From assembly GCA_903888765.1 (NCBI GenBank), contig CAISVF010000087.1, positions 1-56,280 of the forward strand: 56,280 nt of DNA. The letters are read 5' to 3'. Positions 8,364 through 17,600 of this stretch are shown in pieces (positions within the stretch are counted from its first letter, which is position 1; every line of letters starts with the position of its first letter). The notes beneath the pieces were generated by a model, which saw nothing but the letters and a program-made list of their open reading frames with translations, did not search any database and had not been told where the DNA came from. A program made the position numbers and the translations under genes. The DNA is from an uncultured Verrucomicrobia subdivision 3 bacterium (GTDB taxonomy: Bacteria; Verrucomicrobiota; Verrucomicrobiia; Limisphaerales; UBA11358).

Positions 8364-10109
8364 TCAGCCTGGATTGGAGGAGAGCCAAAACCGGATATCG
8401 GACGCGGCCGGATTTTGCGGATCCAGGGCCAGCACTTTCAGGTAATGCGGGCGGGCTTTGGCTGGGTCGTGCAACGTTTGTGCGTAAAGATTGGCGAGCG
8501 CCAATTGCGTGCGCACTTCGCTTGAATCGGCCGCGAGGATCTTTTTGAATTCCTCCGCTGCGTCCAGCACATAGCCGGCGGCTTTGAGGGCCAAGGCAAA
8601 ATTGTAACGCGCATCGGCAGAATCCGGACGGACGGCCAGCGCCTGTTCGTAGCGAGCCAGGGCGGGCGAATAATTGCGCATGCGGTGGGCGATGACTGCG
8701 GTATTGAACTGGGCTTCGAACCAGGCGGGATCGAATTCGGCTGCCTGCTGATACCATTGTTCGGCATCCACCCATTTCTCGCCCTGCTCATAAACCTGAG
8801 CCCGGGTGAAAGCACCGCTGGCGGCGGTTCGATTGCCCGCTGCCGGCGGGCGGGGCGCGAGATAATGATAGCGAGGAATGCTGGCCAAAGGAGGCGGCTC
8901 GACTGCGCGGCGCGCGCGGCTGGCGGTTTCCTCCGGCGAGGGCAGCGGGGTCACGCCTTGTTCGAGGTATTGAGGCCGAGGCGCGCTGGCGGCTTTTTCC
9001 GAGCCAAACAATTTGTGCCACAGGCTGGATTTGGGTTCCGGCGCAGGTTCCGGCGGTGGCACTGCCACCACGGCGGGCGGTGTCACGGTTGCCATTCTTG
9101 GCACCAGCTTGGGAACTGGCGGCGGAGCGGTGATGATTTTTGGTGATGGTGTCGGCGCAATTTTCAGAGCCAGGGGAGCGGAAGTTGCGGCGGGACGGGC
9201 CACGAGGACTAAAGGTCTCGGTGCCGAAACGTTGGTGGCGGCTGCCGGCGCTTTGGCGACAACCAAGGAAGGGGCGGGGACAGGGGCGGCTATGCTCTTG
9301 GGCGGCGGTTGGTTGACCACCACGGCGGTAGCAGTCCCGCCGGACAAGGTCTGTTCCAGCGCATTGGCCAGGGTGTTTACTTCGTCCCAATTCGCGGCGC
9401 GGGGGGTTAGCGCCAGCCAGGCCCGGTAATAGGAAAGCGCGGTTTTCGGGTCGCGTAAATATTGCTGGCTCACAATGGCATAATCCAGAATCGCCGGGCC
9501 GAAATCGGGTTGCGAGCGGAGGGCGGCGGCAAAAAATTGAGCAGCCTCGCGCGATTTACCCCGCTGCAGCCGGGTCAGGCCGAGGCCGTGATACGCTTCG
9601 GCATCGTCTTTTTTTAAGGCGAGAATGGAACTGTAACTGCGTTCAGCCGAGTTAAATTCCCCCAGCTTCCATTGCGCGTAGGCCAGTTTGCGCCAGCCTT
9701 CCACGTCGTTGGGCCGGTGCAGCGAATAGGCCGTAAATTCGGCAGCGGCCGCGTCGAATTTGTTTTGTTCCTGCCAGAGACTGCCGAGGTTAAAATGAAC
9801 CTCGACCAGATCCCGGTCGTATTTCAGGGCCATCTGATAGGCCCGGGCGGCCTCGTCCGGCTGGCCGGTGCGCTGCAGGGCCACGCCGTAGTAATTCCAG
9901 GCATTGGCATTGGTTACCAGCAGGGAGGTGGCAAGGCGAAATTGCTCCGCCGCCGCCGCATCATTGCCGGCATCAAGCTCACGTTTGCCTTGAAGCAAGG
10001 CGCGCGGGCCGGCCGGCGTGCAACCGGAAAGGACCAGCGCGAACGCAAACAGGAAAATCAGCGCGTAAACAGAATTTATTTTGGCCAACATTGCAGATGG
10101 TGTTAGCAT
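8364..10109 (-). CDS. TPR lipoprotein with a central Pro/Ala-rich linker
   Basis: The 581-residue protein begins with a lipoprotein signal: a hydrophobic helix followed by LVLSGC, with Cys30 as the acylation site. It is probably anchored to a membrane and faces the periplasm. Residues about 37-205 contain at least four tetratricopeptide repeats (for example NAWNYYGVALQRTGQPDEA and EAYHGLGLTRLQRGKSREA). Residues about 265-440 are a low-complexity linker of Pro, Ala, Val and Lys. A second TPR block follows at about 450-575. Such proteins scaffold envelope complexes; the partner is unknown. The ATG at 10109 is preferred over the one at 10091 because a GGA element precedes it. It diverges from the DUF362 gene with only 12 bp between starts. 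Confidence 0.85.
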   Translation of the reverse strand: MLTPSAMLAKINSVYALIFLFAFALVLSGCTPAGPRALLQGKRELDAGNDAAAAEQFRLATSLLVTNANAWNYYGVALQRTGQPDEAARAYQMALKYDRDLVEVHFNLGSLWQEQNKFDAAAAEFTAYSLHRPNDVEGWRKLAYAQWKLGEFNSAERSYSSILALKKDDAEAYHGLGLTRLQRGKSREAAQFFAAALRSQPDFGPAILDYAIVSQQYLRDPKTALSYYRAWLALTPRAANWDEVNTLANALEQTLSGGTATAVVVNQPPPKSIAAPVPAPSLVVAKAPAAATNVSAPRPLVLVARPAATSAPLALKIAPTPSPKIITAPPPVPKLVPRMATVTPPAVVAVPPPEPAPEPKSSLWHKLFGSEKAASAPRPQYLEQGVTPLPSPEETASRARRAVEPPPLASIPRYHYLAPRPPAAGNRTAASGAFTRAQVYEQGEKWVDAEQWYQQAAEFDPAWFEAQFNTAVIAHRMRNYSPALARYEQALAVRPDSADARYNFALALKAAGYVLDAAEEFKKILAADSSEVRTQLALANLYAQTLHDPAKARPHYLKVLALDPQNPAASDIRFWLSSNPG

Positions 10110-10121
10110 CCGCGTCCGAAA

Positions 10122-11174
10122 GTGTCAAGAAACGCAAGGGCTCAATTCATCCTGCTGGCGCTGCTGCTCCTCACCGGACGGCTGCGTGCGGCCGAATCGT
10201 TGCCAGCACCAGCGAGCGCGGCGACGGCGCGCGTGGTCCTGGTGCAAGGTCAAAATCTGCTCTCCGCCTATCTGCCGGATAACGCGCGGGTGGAGGCCGC
10301 TTTCAATCGCGGGCTGACGCAATTCACCCATTCCCGCGATGCGGCAGCAGCCTGGCTGGCGCTGGTGACCACCAACGACACCGTGGGAATCAAGGTGTTT
10401 TCAGCGCCCGGGCCATTGTGCGGAACCCGGCCAGCCGTGGTGGCCGCCATGGTGCGAGGACTCCTGGCAGCCGGCTTGCCGCAACAGCACATCCTGATCT
10501 GGGACAAGCACGCGGAGGATTTGCGCTCGGCGGGATTTTTTGCACTGGGCGAAGCCCTGGGGGTGCGCGTGGCGGGTGCGATGGAAACCGGCTACGATGA
10601 AAATTCTTTTTATCTGCCGGATTCCCCCGTCATCGGTGCTCTCCTGTGGGGTGATCTGGAATTTGGCAAAAAGGAAAAAGATCCGGCCGCCGGTAAAAAA
10701 TCCTTTGTCGCAAAACTCGTCAGCCGGCAAATGACAAAAATCATTTCCGTGGCTCCGCTGATCAACGAAAACAATGCCGGCGTGTGCGGTCACCTGTTCA
10801 GCCTGGCGCTGGGCAGCGTGGATAATACCCGCCGCTTTGAGGCCAACAGCGGGGAACGCCTGGCCCGCGCCCTGGCAGAAATCAATGCGCTACCGGTCAT
10901 CGGAGACCGCGTGGTGTTGCATGTCACGGACGCCTTGCTGGGACAATCCGAGGGCGGGCCGGCGAGCTATCTGCAATTTTCCACGGTGCTGAATCAGCTT
11001 TGGTTCAGCCATGACCCCGTGGCGCTGGATCTGCTGGCAGCGAAGGAATTGGAACAAGAAAGCAAGCTGGCCGGGCGGCAGTTCCGTGCCAATCAGGAAA
11101 TTTTCAATCTGGCGGCATTACTGCAACTCGGCGTCAACGAGCCGAACCGGATCTACGTGGAAAAAGTTCGATAG
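10122..11174 (+). CDS. Secreted DUF362-domain protein
   Basis: The 350-residue protein starts at GTG 10122 and carries a signal peptide (FILLALLLLTGRLRAAES). The mature part fits the DUF362 family, a domain of unknown biochemical role often found near iron-sulfur or redox proteins. The supporting segments are TVGIKVFSAPGPLCGTRPAVV, ILIWDKHAEDLRSAGF, VAPLINENNAGVCGHL and DALLGQSEGGP. No ferredoxin-type cysteine clusters are present, so it is a stand-alone DUF362 form. It diverges from a TPR lipoprotein 12 bp away, so each promoter must overlap the other's 5' region or the pair shares a bidirectional control site. Function beyond the family name is unknown. Confidence 0.75.
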   Translation: MSRNARAQFILLALLLLTGRLRAAESLPAPASAATARVVLVQGQNLLSAYLPDNARVEAAFNRGLTQFTHSRDAAAAWLALVTTNDTVGIKVFSAPGPLCGTRPAVVAAMVRGLLAAGLPQQHILIWDKHAEDLRSAGFFALGEALGVRVAGAMETGYDENSFYLPDSPVIGALLWGDLEFGKKEKDPAAGKKSFVAKLVSRQMTKIISVAPLINENNAGVCGHLFSLALGSVDNTRRFEANSGERLARALAEINALPVIGDRVVLHVTDALLGQSEGGPASYLQFSTVLNQLWFSHDPVALDLLAAKELEQESKLAGRQFRANQEIFNLAALLQLGVNEPNRIYVEKVR

Positions 11175-11465
11175 CCCATTTCCGACCATGCGGTCGCGAG
11201 GCGGAATTTGATTTGAGCGTAGTAATCTTTTTTTGGGGCTACGCTTCAGCTTCGTTTGCCTTCCCAGGTTCATCAACAAGGATGACCTGATCCGCCGCTG
11301 CGCTTAGGGGTATTGCCATCAGTTGGTGAAATTGGCGTATTGGCCAAAGCCTCGCGCACCCCAAAAAATCGCCGCTTTGTCTCGCGGCATCATTTCGGTG
11401 AAACACTCCTCCAAGCCGAACAGCGGTTTAACGGGAGGTGATTCTGCCATGGGCAGTCAGCAACT

Positions 11466-11708
11466 TTAGAGCATTTCCATCAAATGTATAGCGATGCGCC
11501 TTTGTTTGGAAGAAACAACGGTCTTTTGGGTTTTTGGCTTGGTTTCAGCGCAGTTTGACTTCCCAAGTCCTGCGAGAATAATGCCCAGATGCGTCGATGC
11601 GCTGGCGCATGGCACTCAGGGTTTTCAAACCTGCGCCTTCGCTAAAGCCTCGCCAAAAAACAAAAAACCTCGCTGCCCATCGCTACATCTTTTCTGTCAA
11701 TGCTCTAA
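11466..11708. repeat. Foldback/MITE-like element with terminal inverted repeats
   Basis: The 10-mer TTAGAGCATT (11466-11475) is exactly inverted as AATGCTCTAA (11699-11708). The similarity continues inward imperfectly: TATAGCGATG on the left and CATCGCTAC on the right, then poly-T/G and poly-A/C stretches that also pair. The element is 243 bp and non-coding. Its right end overlaps the stop codon of the PEP-CTERM gene (CTA at 11705-11707). The preceding 11212-11400 stretch has a weaker, similar layout (TTTTTTGGGG near 11231 against CCCCAAAAAA near 11366) and may be an older decayed copy. I see no gene in 11175-11704. Confidence 0.55.
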
Positions 11709-12799
11709 TCCACCGTTTTATGGCGTTGGCGAAACCGCCAGAGCATCACCATGCCGAGTCCGCCCAGTGCGAGCGTGGCCGGTTCGGGCACCGGGGAGGG
11801 GGCGAAATCCAACCCGCGAAAAGCCTGGTTGGATCCGGCGGTGGCCAGCAGCGTGCCGGAAGCTCCAGTCCCAGTGTCTATGATACTAAACAGGCTGTTA
11901 CCGCTGGCGCTGGTGGCATAAATAATTGCATTTACCCCGCTGAAATCTACGGCCAGGCCAACCGCCCCATTGGTGCCTAGCGAGAGGGAATAGTTGAATG
12001 TCCACGCATTGCCAGCCAGTGTCCACTTTTCGACTCCGCCGATGGTAGTCGAATTGACATAGGCATCCGAATCCGCGATGTAGGCAACGGTCATACTTGG
12101 GTCAAAGGCAAAGTCGTAGGGGCTTGCCGCTGCTCCATTATTAATCAAACTCACGGCAGGGTTGGCGCCACTGGTTGGGCTGCCGCTAATTTTATAAATA
12201 CCACGAGTCGAACCCGCTCCGGTTGAAAAGTACAGATTGCCGCCAATATCCTGAATCACGCGATTATTGGCGCTAGTCGTGGAAACCGCACCGGGAGTTC
12301 CAGTTCCGAGGTAAAATGCCCCGCTATTCGCTCCAGCCGCCCAATAATTACCATTACCATCAGCCGTCCCGGAACGAACGTTGTTGGCGCTAAATGCGGA
12401 TGAGGTCGTGGCGGCAAGGGTGTAATTCCCGATCGCATCCACCGTGGCCACGCCGCGTGGTGCGGCCGCTGCCGTGGAACTGGCAATGGAGGTCACTCCG
12501 GCATTCGTATTATATCCGCTGAAGACTAAATATTGTCCGTTGGCGGACAGGTTTAAAGCCCCCTCCGAACCAGCTGAACCGCTATTTACCAAAGCGGTGG
12601 GTCCGCTCGAAGGAATCGCCTGGCTGCTGACCAAGCTGCCGGCGGTGGTGTATTGATCCAGATAAATGGCGGTGCCGGCACTGGTGAGCGCGCTAAGACC
12701 TGACCCGTCGCGAAGGACCACCAGGTTGCCCGGGGTGAACTGTGCGTGAGCTGTGGGGAAGGCGGCTAAAGTCAGAGCCACAAGGAATATTTTGTTCAT
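11705..12799 (-). CDS. PEP-CTERM sorting-domain protein with beta-propeller-like body
   Basis: The protein (364 residues from the ATG at 12799) has a signal peptide ending in AHAQ. Its large repetitive body is rich in Gly, Ser, Thr and Ala. The C-terminal sorting signal is complete: PVPEPATLALGGLGMVMLW followed by the basic tail RFRQRHK. PEP-CTERM proteins are cut and attached or exported by exosortase, usually with exopolysaccharide. The body (FTPGNLVVLRDGSG, RGVATVDAIGNYT, TADGNGNYWAAG, VAYIADSDAY) aligns segment by segment with the first ~400 residues of the secreted protein at 14674-17901, so the two are paralogues. The TTG at 12817 is in frame but the ATG at 12799 fits the signal peptide better. 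It is probably the last gene of a three-gene minus-strand unit with the phosphatase and prepilin. Confidence 0.85.
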   Translation of the reverse strand: MNKIFLVALTLAAFPTAHAQFTPGNLVVLRDGSGLSALTSAGTAIYLDQYTTAGSLVSSQAIPSSGPTALVNSGSAGSEGALNLSANGQYLVFSGYNTNAGVTSIASSTAAAAPRGVATVDAIGNYTLAATTSSAFSANNVRSGTADGNGNYWAAGANSGAFYLGTGTPGAVSTTSANNRVIQDIGGNLYFSTGAGSTRGIYKISGSPTSGANPAVSLINNGAAASPYDFAFDPSMTVAYIADSDAYVNSTTIGGVEKWTLAGNAWTFNYSLSLGTNGAVGLAVDFSGVNAIIYATSASGNSLFSIIDTGTGASGTLLATAGSNQAFRGLDFAPSPVPEPATLALGGLGMVMLWRFRQRHKTVD

Positions 12800-12870
12800 G
12801 AGTGCTAGAAATGCCAATTCTCTGCCGGTTTCTCAGCGGCAGGCAACTCCTTGTTTGCAAAAAGCCGGTC

Positions 12871-13575
12871 TTATTTTGCTGCCAACTCTGCTTTCACCTC
12901 ATCAAATTCGCTTTGAAAGGATTCGCTTTTCTTCAGTTGTTTCAGGATGGCTTGGGCTAATACGCGGCCCGCATAAATATCGGTTGGATAATGCCGCGCT
13001 ATTTGGACCCGGTGCCAGCCCATTAACCGGGCGTGGGCGAGAATCGCGTCATGTTTTGCCGGTATCAATTCCGCCAATACCAGCGCCAGCACCATGGATT
13101 CGGTGGAATGGCCGCTAGGGTAGCTGAAGGATTTTTCCAGTTTGCCGTTGGCCAGGCTGGGATCGGTGGTGAAGGGGCGGGGGCGGTGAAAATAATCCTT
13201 GCCGAGATCAGTGACGGTTTCCGCATCCAACTGCACTTTTTCAAAAAAGGCGGTTGTTTTGGGCAGATTGGTGGATTGAAAAAACGAGCCGACCGCGGCG
13301 GCAAAATTGAATACGGAAAATTTCTTTTCATCGTGAGCCGCCTGCTTTTCCGCCTCGGTGGCGGAATGGTAAACGCTCTTTACCGCTGCCATGTCGGTCA
13401 TCTGCTCGGGGGAGTCCGGCAGCGGGGGCGGGGCCAGAATTTCCCCGGCATCCGGCTTGCCGGGCTTGAGGTAATTGAGGACGGATTCCTTGGCCCAGGT
13501 GCTGCTGCACAGGGCAAGAATGATTGCGAAAGCGAGGACCTTGGGCCAGGGCCGGAGCTGATGTTTGAAATTCAT
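12871..13575 (-). CDS. Class A-type nonspecific acid phosphatase (PAP2 superfamily), secreted
   Basis: This enzyme hydrolyses phosphomonoesters outside the cytoplasm. The 234-residue protein has a signal peptide (about residues 1-28) and the three PAP2 motifs: K126-x6-R133-P as KDYFHRPRP, PSGHS (153-157), and HRVQIARHYPTD. In the last motif His195 is the expected nucleophile and Asp199 its partner; the usual Ser before the Arg is His188. Size and motif spacing match class A acid phosphatases. The gene sits between a prepilin-like gene (18 bp upstream) and the PEP-CTERM gene (71 bp downstream), all minus strand, so they are likely cotranscribed. A link to phosphate scavenging at the cell surface is inference. 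Confidence 0.9.
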   Translation of the reverse strand: MNFKHQLRPWPKVLAFAIILALCSSTWAKESVLNYLKPGKPDAGEILAPPPLPDSPEQMTDMAAVKSVYHSATEAEKQAAHDEKKFSVFNFAAAVGSFFQSTNLPKTTAFFEKVQLDAETVTDLGKDYFHRPRPFTTDPSLANGKLEKSFSYPSGHSTESMVLALVLAELIPAKHDAILAHARLMGWHRVQIARHYPTDIYAGRVLAQAILKQLKKSESFQSEFDEVKAELAAK

Positions 13576-13593
13576 GATTTAAAAATTTAGGGT

Positions 13594-14451
13594 TTAGGGA
13601 ACCACATGTCCATCAAAGGTCCACTGAATATCCGGTCGTCCCGGGTCGGCAGCGAGTTTGCCGTTGCTGTTTTGATGCGCGACCACGTAGTCGTATTTGA
13701 ACCACGCGGCGTGGCCATCGCAGAAGGCGATGTTCCCGCCCTTGCCATGCCGCCCGGAGAACCGGGTGGTATAGCACTGCGGACTTCCTAGAACCTGCGC
13801 CTTGGCGGGGTCGCCGTAGTAAGGGGTGTCATCGGAGCGCATACGATTTTCAGAAAACATAGCAAGGGCAGACGGGTTTCTAACGGCGGTCATCTTGAGC
13901 GGAGTGGTGATGGGATCCGACGGGTCCACGCGCTTGGAATTAATGCCATACGAAAACATGACGCGATCAGGACTGATAATGGTAGATGATTCGACCCCCT
14001 GGGAAACTGCGGTTGGACACCAGAAAATATTTTTTCCACTGCTATAATTTTTCTGGGTGGAATTAACAGCAACCATGTAGAGGGGATCGGCGTGGATATA
14101 TGGAGGAAGGGCATTGAACCAGGCATCACGGCCGTAGGTGGTGCCGTTTTGGCGGTTGAGATATTCCACGCTGGTCAGATCCAGCCAATTGGGCGTGTCT
14201 TCATTGCCAGAAAATCCTGGAGTTCCGGTGGGGATTTTAGTCGTGGGAAGCAATTGATTACTATCATCAACGTACATGGTCAGGGCAAGTCCCCATTGTT
14301 TGGTGTTGCTGAGGCTGGAGATGCCTTGAGCCTTCGCTTTGGCCTTGCTCAAGGCGGGCAGGAGCATGGAGGCGAGAATGGCGATGATGGCAATGACCAC
14401 CAGCAATTCAATCAGCGTGAAGGCGTAATGACGGCGTAGGTTTGATTTCAT
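13594..14451 (-). CDS. Prepilin-type protein with H-X9-DG C-terminal motif
   Basis: The 285-residue protein begins with a type IV prepilin/pseudopilin leader. The basic stretch [10 protein letters not shown] precedes [20 protein letters not shown], with cleavage expected before Phe and the conserved Glu at position +5. The C-terminus has [13 protein letters not shown], which is the H-X9-DG motif. This family of pseudopilin-like proteins is hugely expanded in Planctomycetota and Verrucomicrobiota, and its members are thought to be processed by a prepilin peptidase. The ATG at 14451 is chosen because it gives the canonical short leader; the longer frame to 14508 would add 19 unlikely residues. 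It heads the minus-strand unit with the acid phosphatase and PEP-CTERM gene. The role is unknown. Confidence 0.9.
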   Translation of the reverse strand: MKSNLRRHYAFTLIELLVVIAIIAILASMLLPALSKAKAKAQGISSLSNTKQWGLALTMYVDDSNQLLPTTKIPTGTPGFSGNEDTPNWLDLTSVEYLNRQNGTTYGRDAWFNALPPYIHADPLYMVAVNSTQKNYSSGKNIFWCPTAVSQGVESSTIISPDRVMFSYGINSKRVDPSDPITTPLKMTAVRNPSALAMFSENRMRSDDTPYYGDPAKAQVLGSPQCYTTRFSGRHGKGGNIAFCDGHAAWFKYDYVVAHQNSNGKLAADPGRPDIQWTFDGHVVP

Positions 14452-14499
14452 GCGTATAATCAGTTTGGTAATTACTAAAGGTGAAAGTATTGCGCCGCC

Positions 14500-14590
14500 G
14501 TGTGACAATCATATGTAGATTGCGTTACGAATGTGTGACAAAAACCGGGAAGTGTTTGCCGATGGGGCGGACGTAACCTAATTGTCACAC
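14500..14590. promoter_or_regulatory. Three copies of the 9-mer GTGTGACAA in a divergent promoter region
   Basis: GTGTGACAA occurs at 14500-14508 and 14533-14541 (33 bp apart, about three helical turns) and inverted as TTGTCACAC at 14582-14590. The third copy contains the -35 hexamer of the rightward promoter. The second could supply a -35 (TTGTCA) for a leftward promoter with TACATA 18 bp further. This may be an operator for a regulator common to the prepilin unit and the Ig-domain gene. Confidence 0.5.
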
Positions 14591-14610
14591 AACTGCCATG
14601 GGATTGTAAT
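14582..14610 (+). promoter_or_regulatory. Sigma-70-type promoter for the Ig-domain secreted protein
   Basis: TTGTCA (14582-14587), a 17-bp spacer and TGTAAT (14605-14610) match the -35/-10 consensus with one change in each box. Transcription would start near 14617, leaving a leader of about 57 nt before the ATG at 14674. This rules out the in-frame GTG at 14611 as the start. Confidence 0.6.
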
Positions 14611-14673
14611 GTGAATGGTGATAATGGGCGGGTCTGTAAAATAAAAGTTCGTACAAAAAACAAAATCAAATCA

Positions 14674-17600
14674 ATGAAACGCATATTGTTAAACACGGGC
14701 TTGTTTGCCCTGCTCGCTTGCAGCGCGAAAGCCTTGCCGCCCACCATATTTCAACCTGGCAAATTGGCTGTCATCCAATTTGGCGATGGTGCCACGAATC
14801 GCTGCCTCCCGCTGGGGGCTGTGACCGGGATTACCAATTATTCGGCGTCCGACATTTTCGGTAGCCGGCAAAACCAGATTTTCATTGATCAATTTGATCC
14901 CAATGGAGTGAATCAAACCCGGCCCTCGGTGCAAGTTGCCATCCCCACCAACGGCCCCGGTGCGCTGCTCGTGAATGGCAATGCTGGCACGGAAGGGAAC
15001 ATGACATTGTCGGATGACCGCAGCGTATTGGCGTTTGCGGGGTATGCCGGTGACATTTTGTCGGTCACGACCGGTGGTCAGACCGCGCCGTCAAATCTAT
15101 CGTATGAACGCGGGGTTGCCACCGTGGATGCTTTCACCAACTACACAACAGTGTATCGAGGCAACCAGTGGTATGGCACAGCGACGGGCAAAACCAATCC
15201 GCGCGGGGTGGCGACGGATGGCAATGGCAAATTCTGGGGCTGCGGCAACGGCTACGGCAGTCTTTATTACGATGCAAATTCTGGAAACGATCCCATTCAA
15301 TTCCAGAGCATTGCGTTGACGTCCTGCTCCAAGGTTATCAACGGTGTTTTGTACAACACGGTCAAGTCCAGCGAGTCGGTGAACCTTTATCCCGCCGGTA
15401 TCTATACCTGCGTTGATTTTTTCAACAATCCGGCAAACCTGCCCACGTCTGCCTCGTTCTTGCACCTGTATTTGCAAGCCCAAGCCCCTTATACCACTTG
15501 CATTGGCTTTGATATCAATCCGCAGCAGACCATCGCCTATGTGGCGGACACCACCTATGGTATTCAAAAATACATCCGCTCCGGTTTGTCCTGGAAATTC
15601 GCGTACAATCTGGCCATTCCGGGATACACGAATCACATTTCGGGAACCTTCACCAATGCGGCGCAGACCAATGTGCTCGTAGGTGCCTTCAGTGTGACGG
15701 CCGATTGGAGTGGGCCGAATCCGGTTTTGTATGCTACCACGTCGGATTGCGGCAATGATAACAAAGACCCCTATTATGGCAACCGCGTCATCCGCATTAA
15801 CGACACGAATACGGTGCAGGACGGACGCATTATTATTGCCACCACCAACATCCTCACGACGGTGGCCATGCCTCCGACGGTTAATGGTTTGGTCGTCACG
15901 AACATTGTTTATAAGTCCGTCACTTTTACTCCTGATTTGCGCCCGTTGATCACCAGCAATCCGACCAGTTGGGCGGCAGCAGCGGGCGACAACGTCAGCT
16001 TTAGCGTGGCCGCCACCGCCAAATATGATTTGAGCTACCAGTGGTTGGAAAACGGGGTCGCCATGAACAGCCAAACCGCTGCGGTGCTCAATCTCAATGC
16101 GGTAAGCCTGAGCTCCAGCAATTATAACTATCAGTGCGTCGTGTCGGACTTTTATGGTTCAGTCACCAGTTCAGCGGCCACATTGACGGTAACCGCCACC
16201 AGTATGCCGCCGGTTATTGGCACGGTGCAAAACCTTACCAATTACATTGGTAACAATGTGAGCATCACGGTAAATGTGACGGGCACCGACGTGAAGGGTG
16301 GATACCAATGGTATTTCAAAGGCAATCCGTTGTCGGATGCGAATGAATACTCCGGAACCGCGACACCCACCTTGAGCATCAGCCAAGCTGCCCTCGGTGA
16401 TGCCGGTAATTATTCTGTTTCGGTGACCAATCTGGCCGGTTCGGCAAGCAACATCGTTGCCGTGCTGACTTTGGTGTATGCGCCGCCCGCTTTGGTGCAA
16501 CCGCCGCAGGCTTTTACCACTTTTGTGGGGCGTAACATCACGAATGCCGTTTCTGCTTACGGCCAGTTGCTGAGCTATCAATGGTATCAGGTCAAAGCCA
16601 ATGGCACTTCTCCGGTAGCTTTGGGTAATGCAGGTGATTTCAGCGGTGTAGATACCGCGAATTTGGTCATTACCGGGGTTAAGACTTCAGAATCAACCAA
16701 CTACGTGGTGGTCGTGACTAATCCCGGCGGCTCCATTACCAGTGCCCCCGCCTTGCTGACGGTGGCAACGCCCCCAGCGCACACGTTTGTTTCTTATACC
16801 AATCAACTATACACGCAAAATTTTGACAGCCTGCCAATTCCCGGCGGCAGCAGCGCAGAAGGCGGTAATCCGTTAACGATCTCCTACGTGATCACCAATT
16901 TGGCGCTCATCACCGCCAATCCTTCGACCAACTATGTGCTAGCTAATAATGTTGCCAACCAGTTTACCTATTCAATGGATAATCCTTTTGATTTTGGTTA
17001 CCCCGTATTCACCAATGGCAACATTGGTGGCTATGGACTGGCCAGCAAAATGGCCGGGTGGTACGGATGGTGTCAGAAGAGCATGGTGATCTCTGCCACA
17101 CGCGGCGATCAGACGCAAGGAGCCATTGTGGATAACGGGATGAATTATCTCGGCGACGGGACTTCTATTGCGGGTGTCACCAACCGGGCACTGGGCCTGG
17201 TGGCCACCTCTAAGACAGGCGTGAATGCCTTCGCCCTGGCACTGGTCAACACCAGCACCAACACGTACACTACGATCAACCTCAGTTATTTGGGCGAGCT
17301 CTGGCACAATGTTCCCAAACAGCAGGTGTTGTATTTTGGCTATTCGATTGACAGCACGGCCAATTCCACCTTTTCGCCCGGATTGTCGGATGGAACCTCA
17401 ATTGATAGCCTGAATGGCAATACGCTCTACAGCGTGACGAATCTCAACGTGATGTTCGCAACCAACAATGATACCATCAGCGTCTGGCCATTGACGGCTA
17501 ATCAGGTCACTAGCATTGGCGTGACTAACCTGGCCATCACCAATTGGCCACCGAACACCACCCTCTGGCTCGTATGGCAGGCGGACACGCTGGGCAGTGC

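Noticed and set aside
14611-14673. Upstream GTG start for the Ig-domain protein
   Set aside because: It lies next to the promoter -10 box and would place 21 basic residues before a good signal peptide.
15097-16074. 325-codon frame on the minus strand
   Set aside because: Antisense to the Ig-domain protein; no recognisable product.
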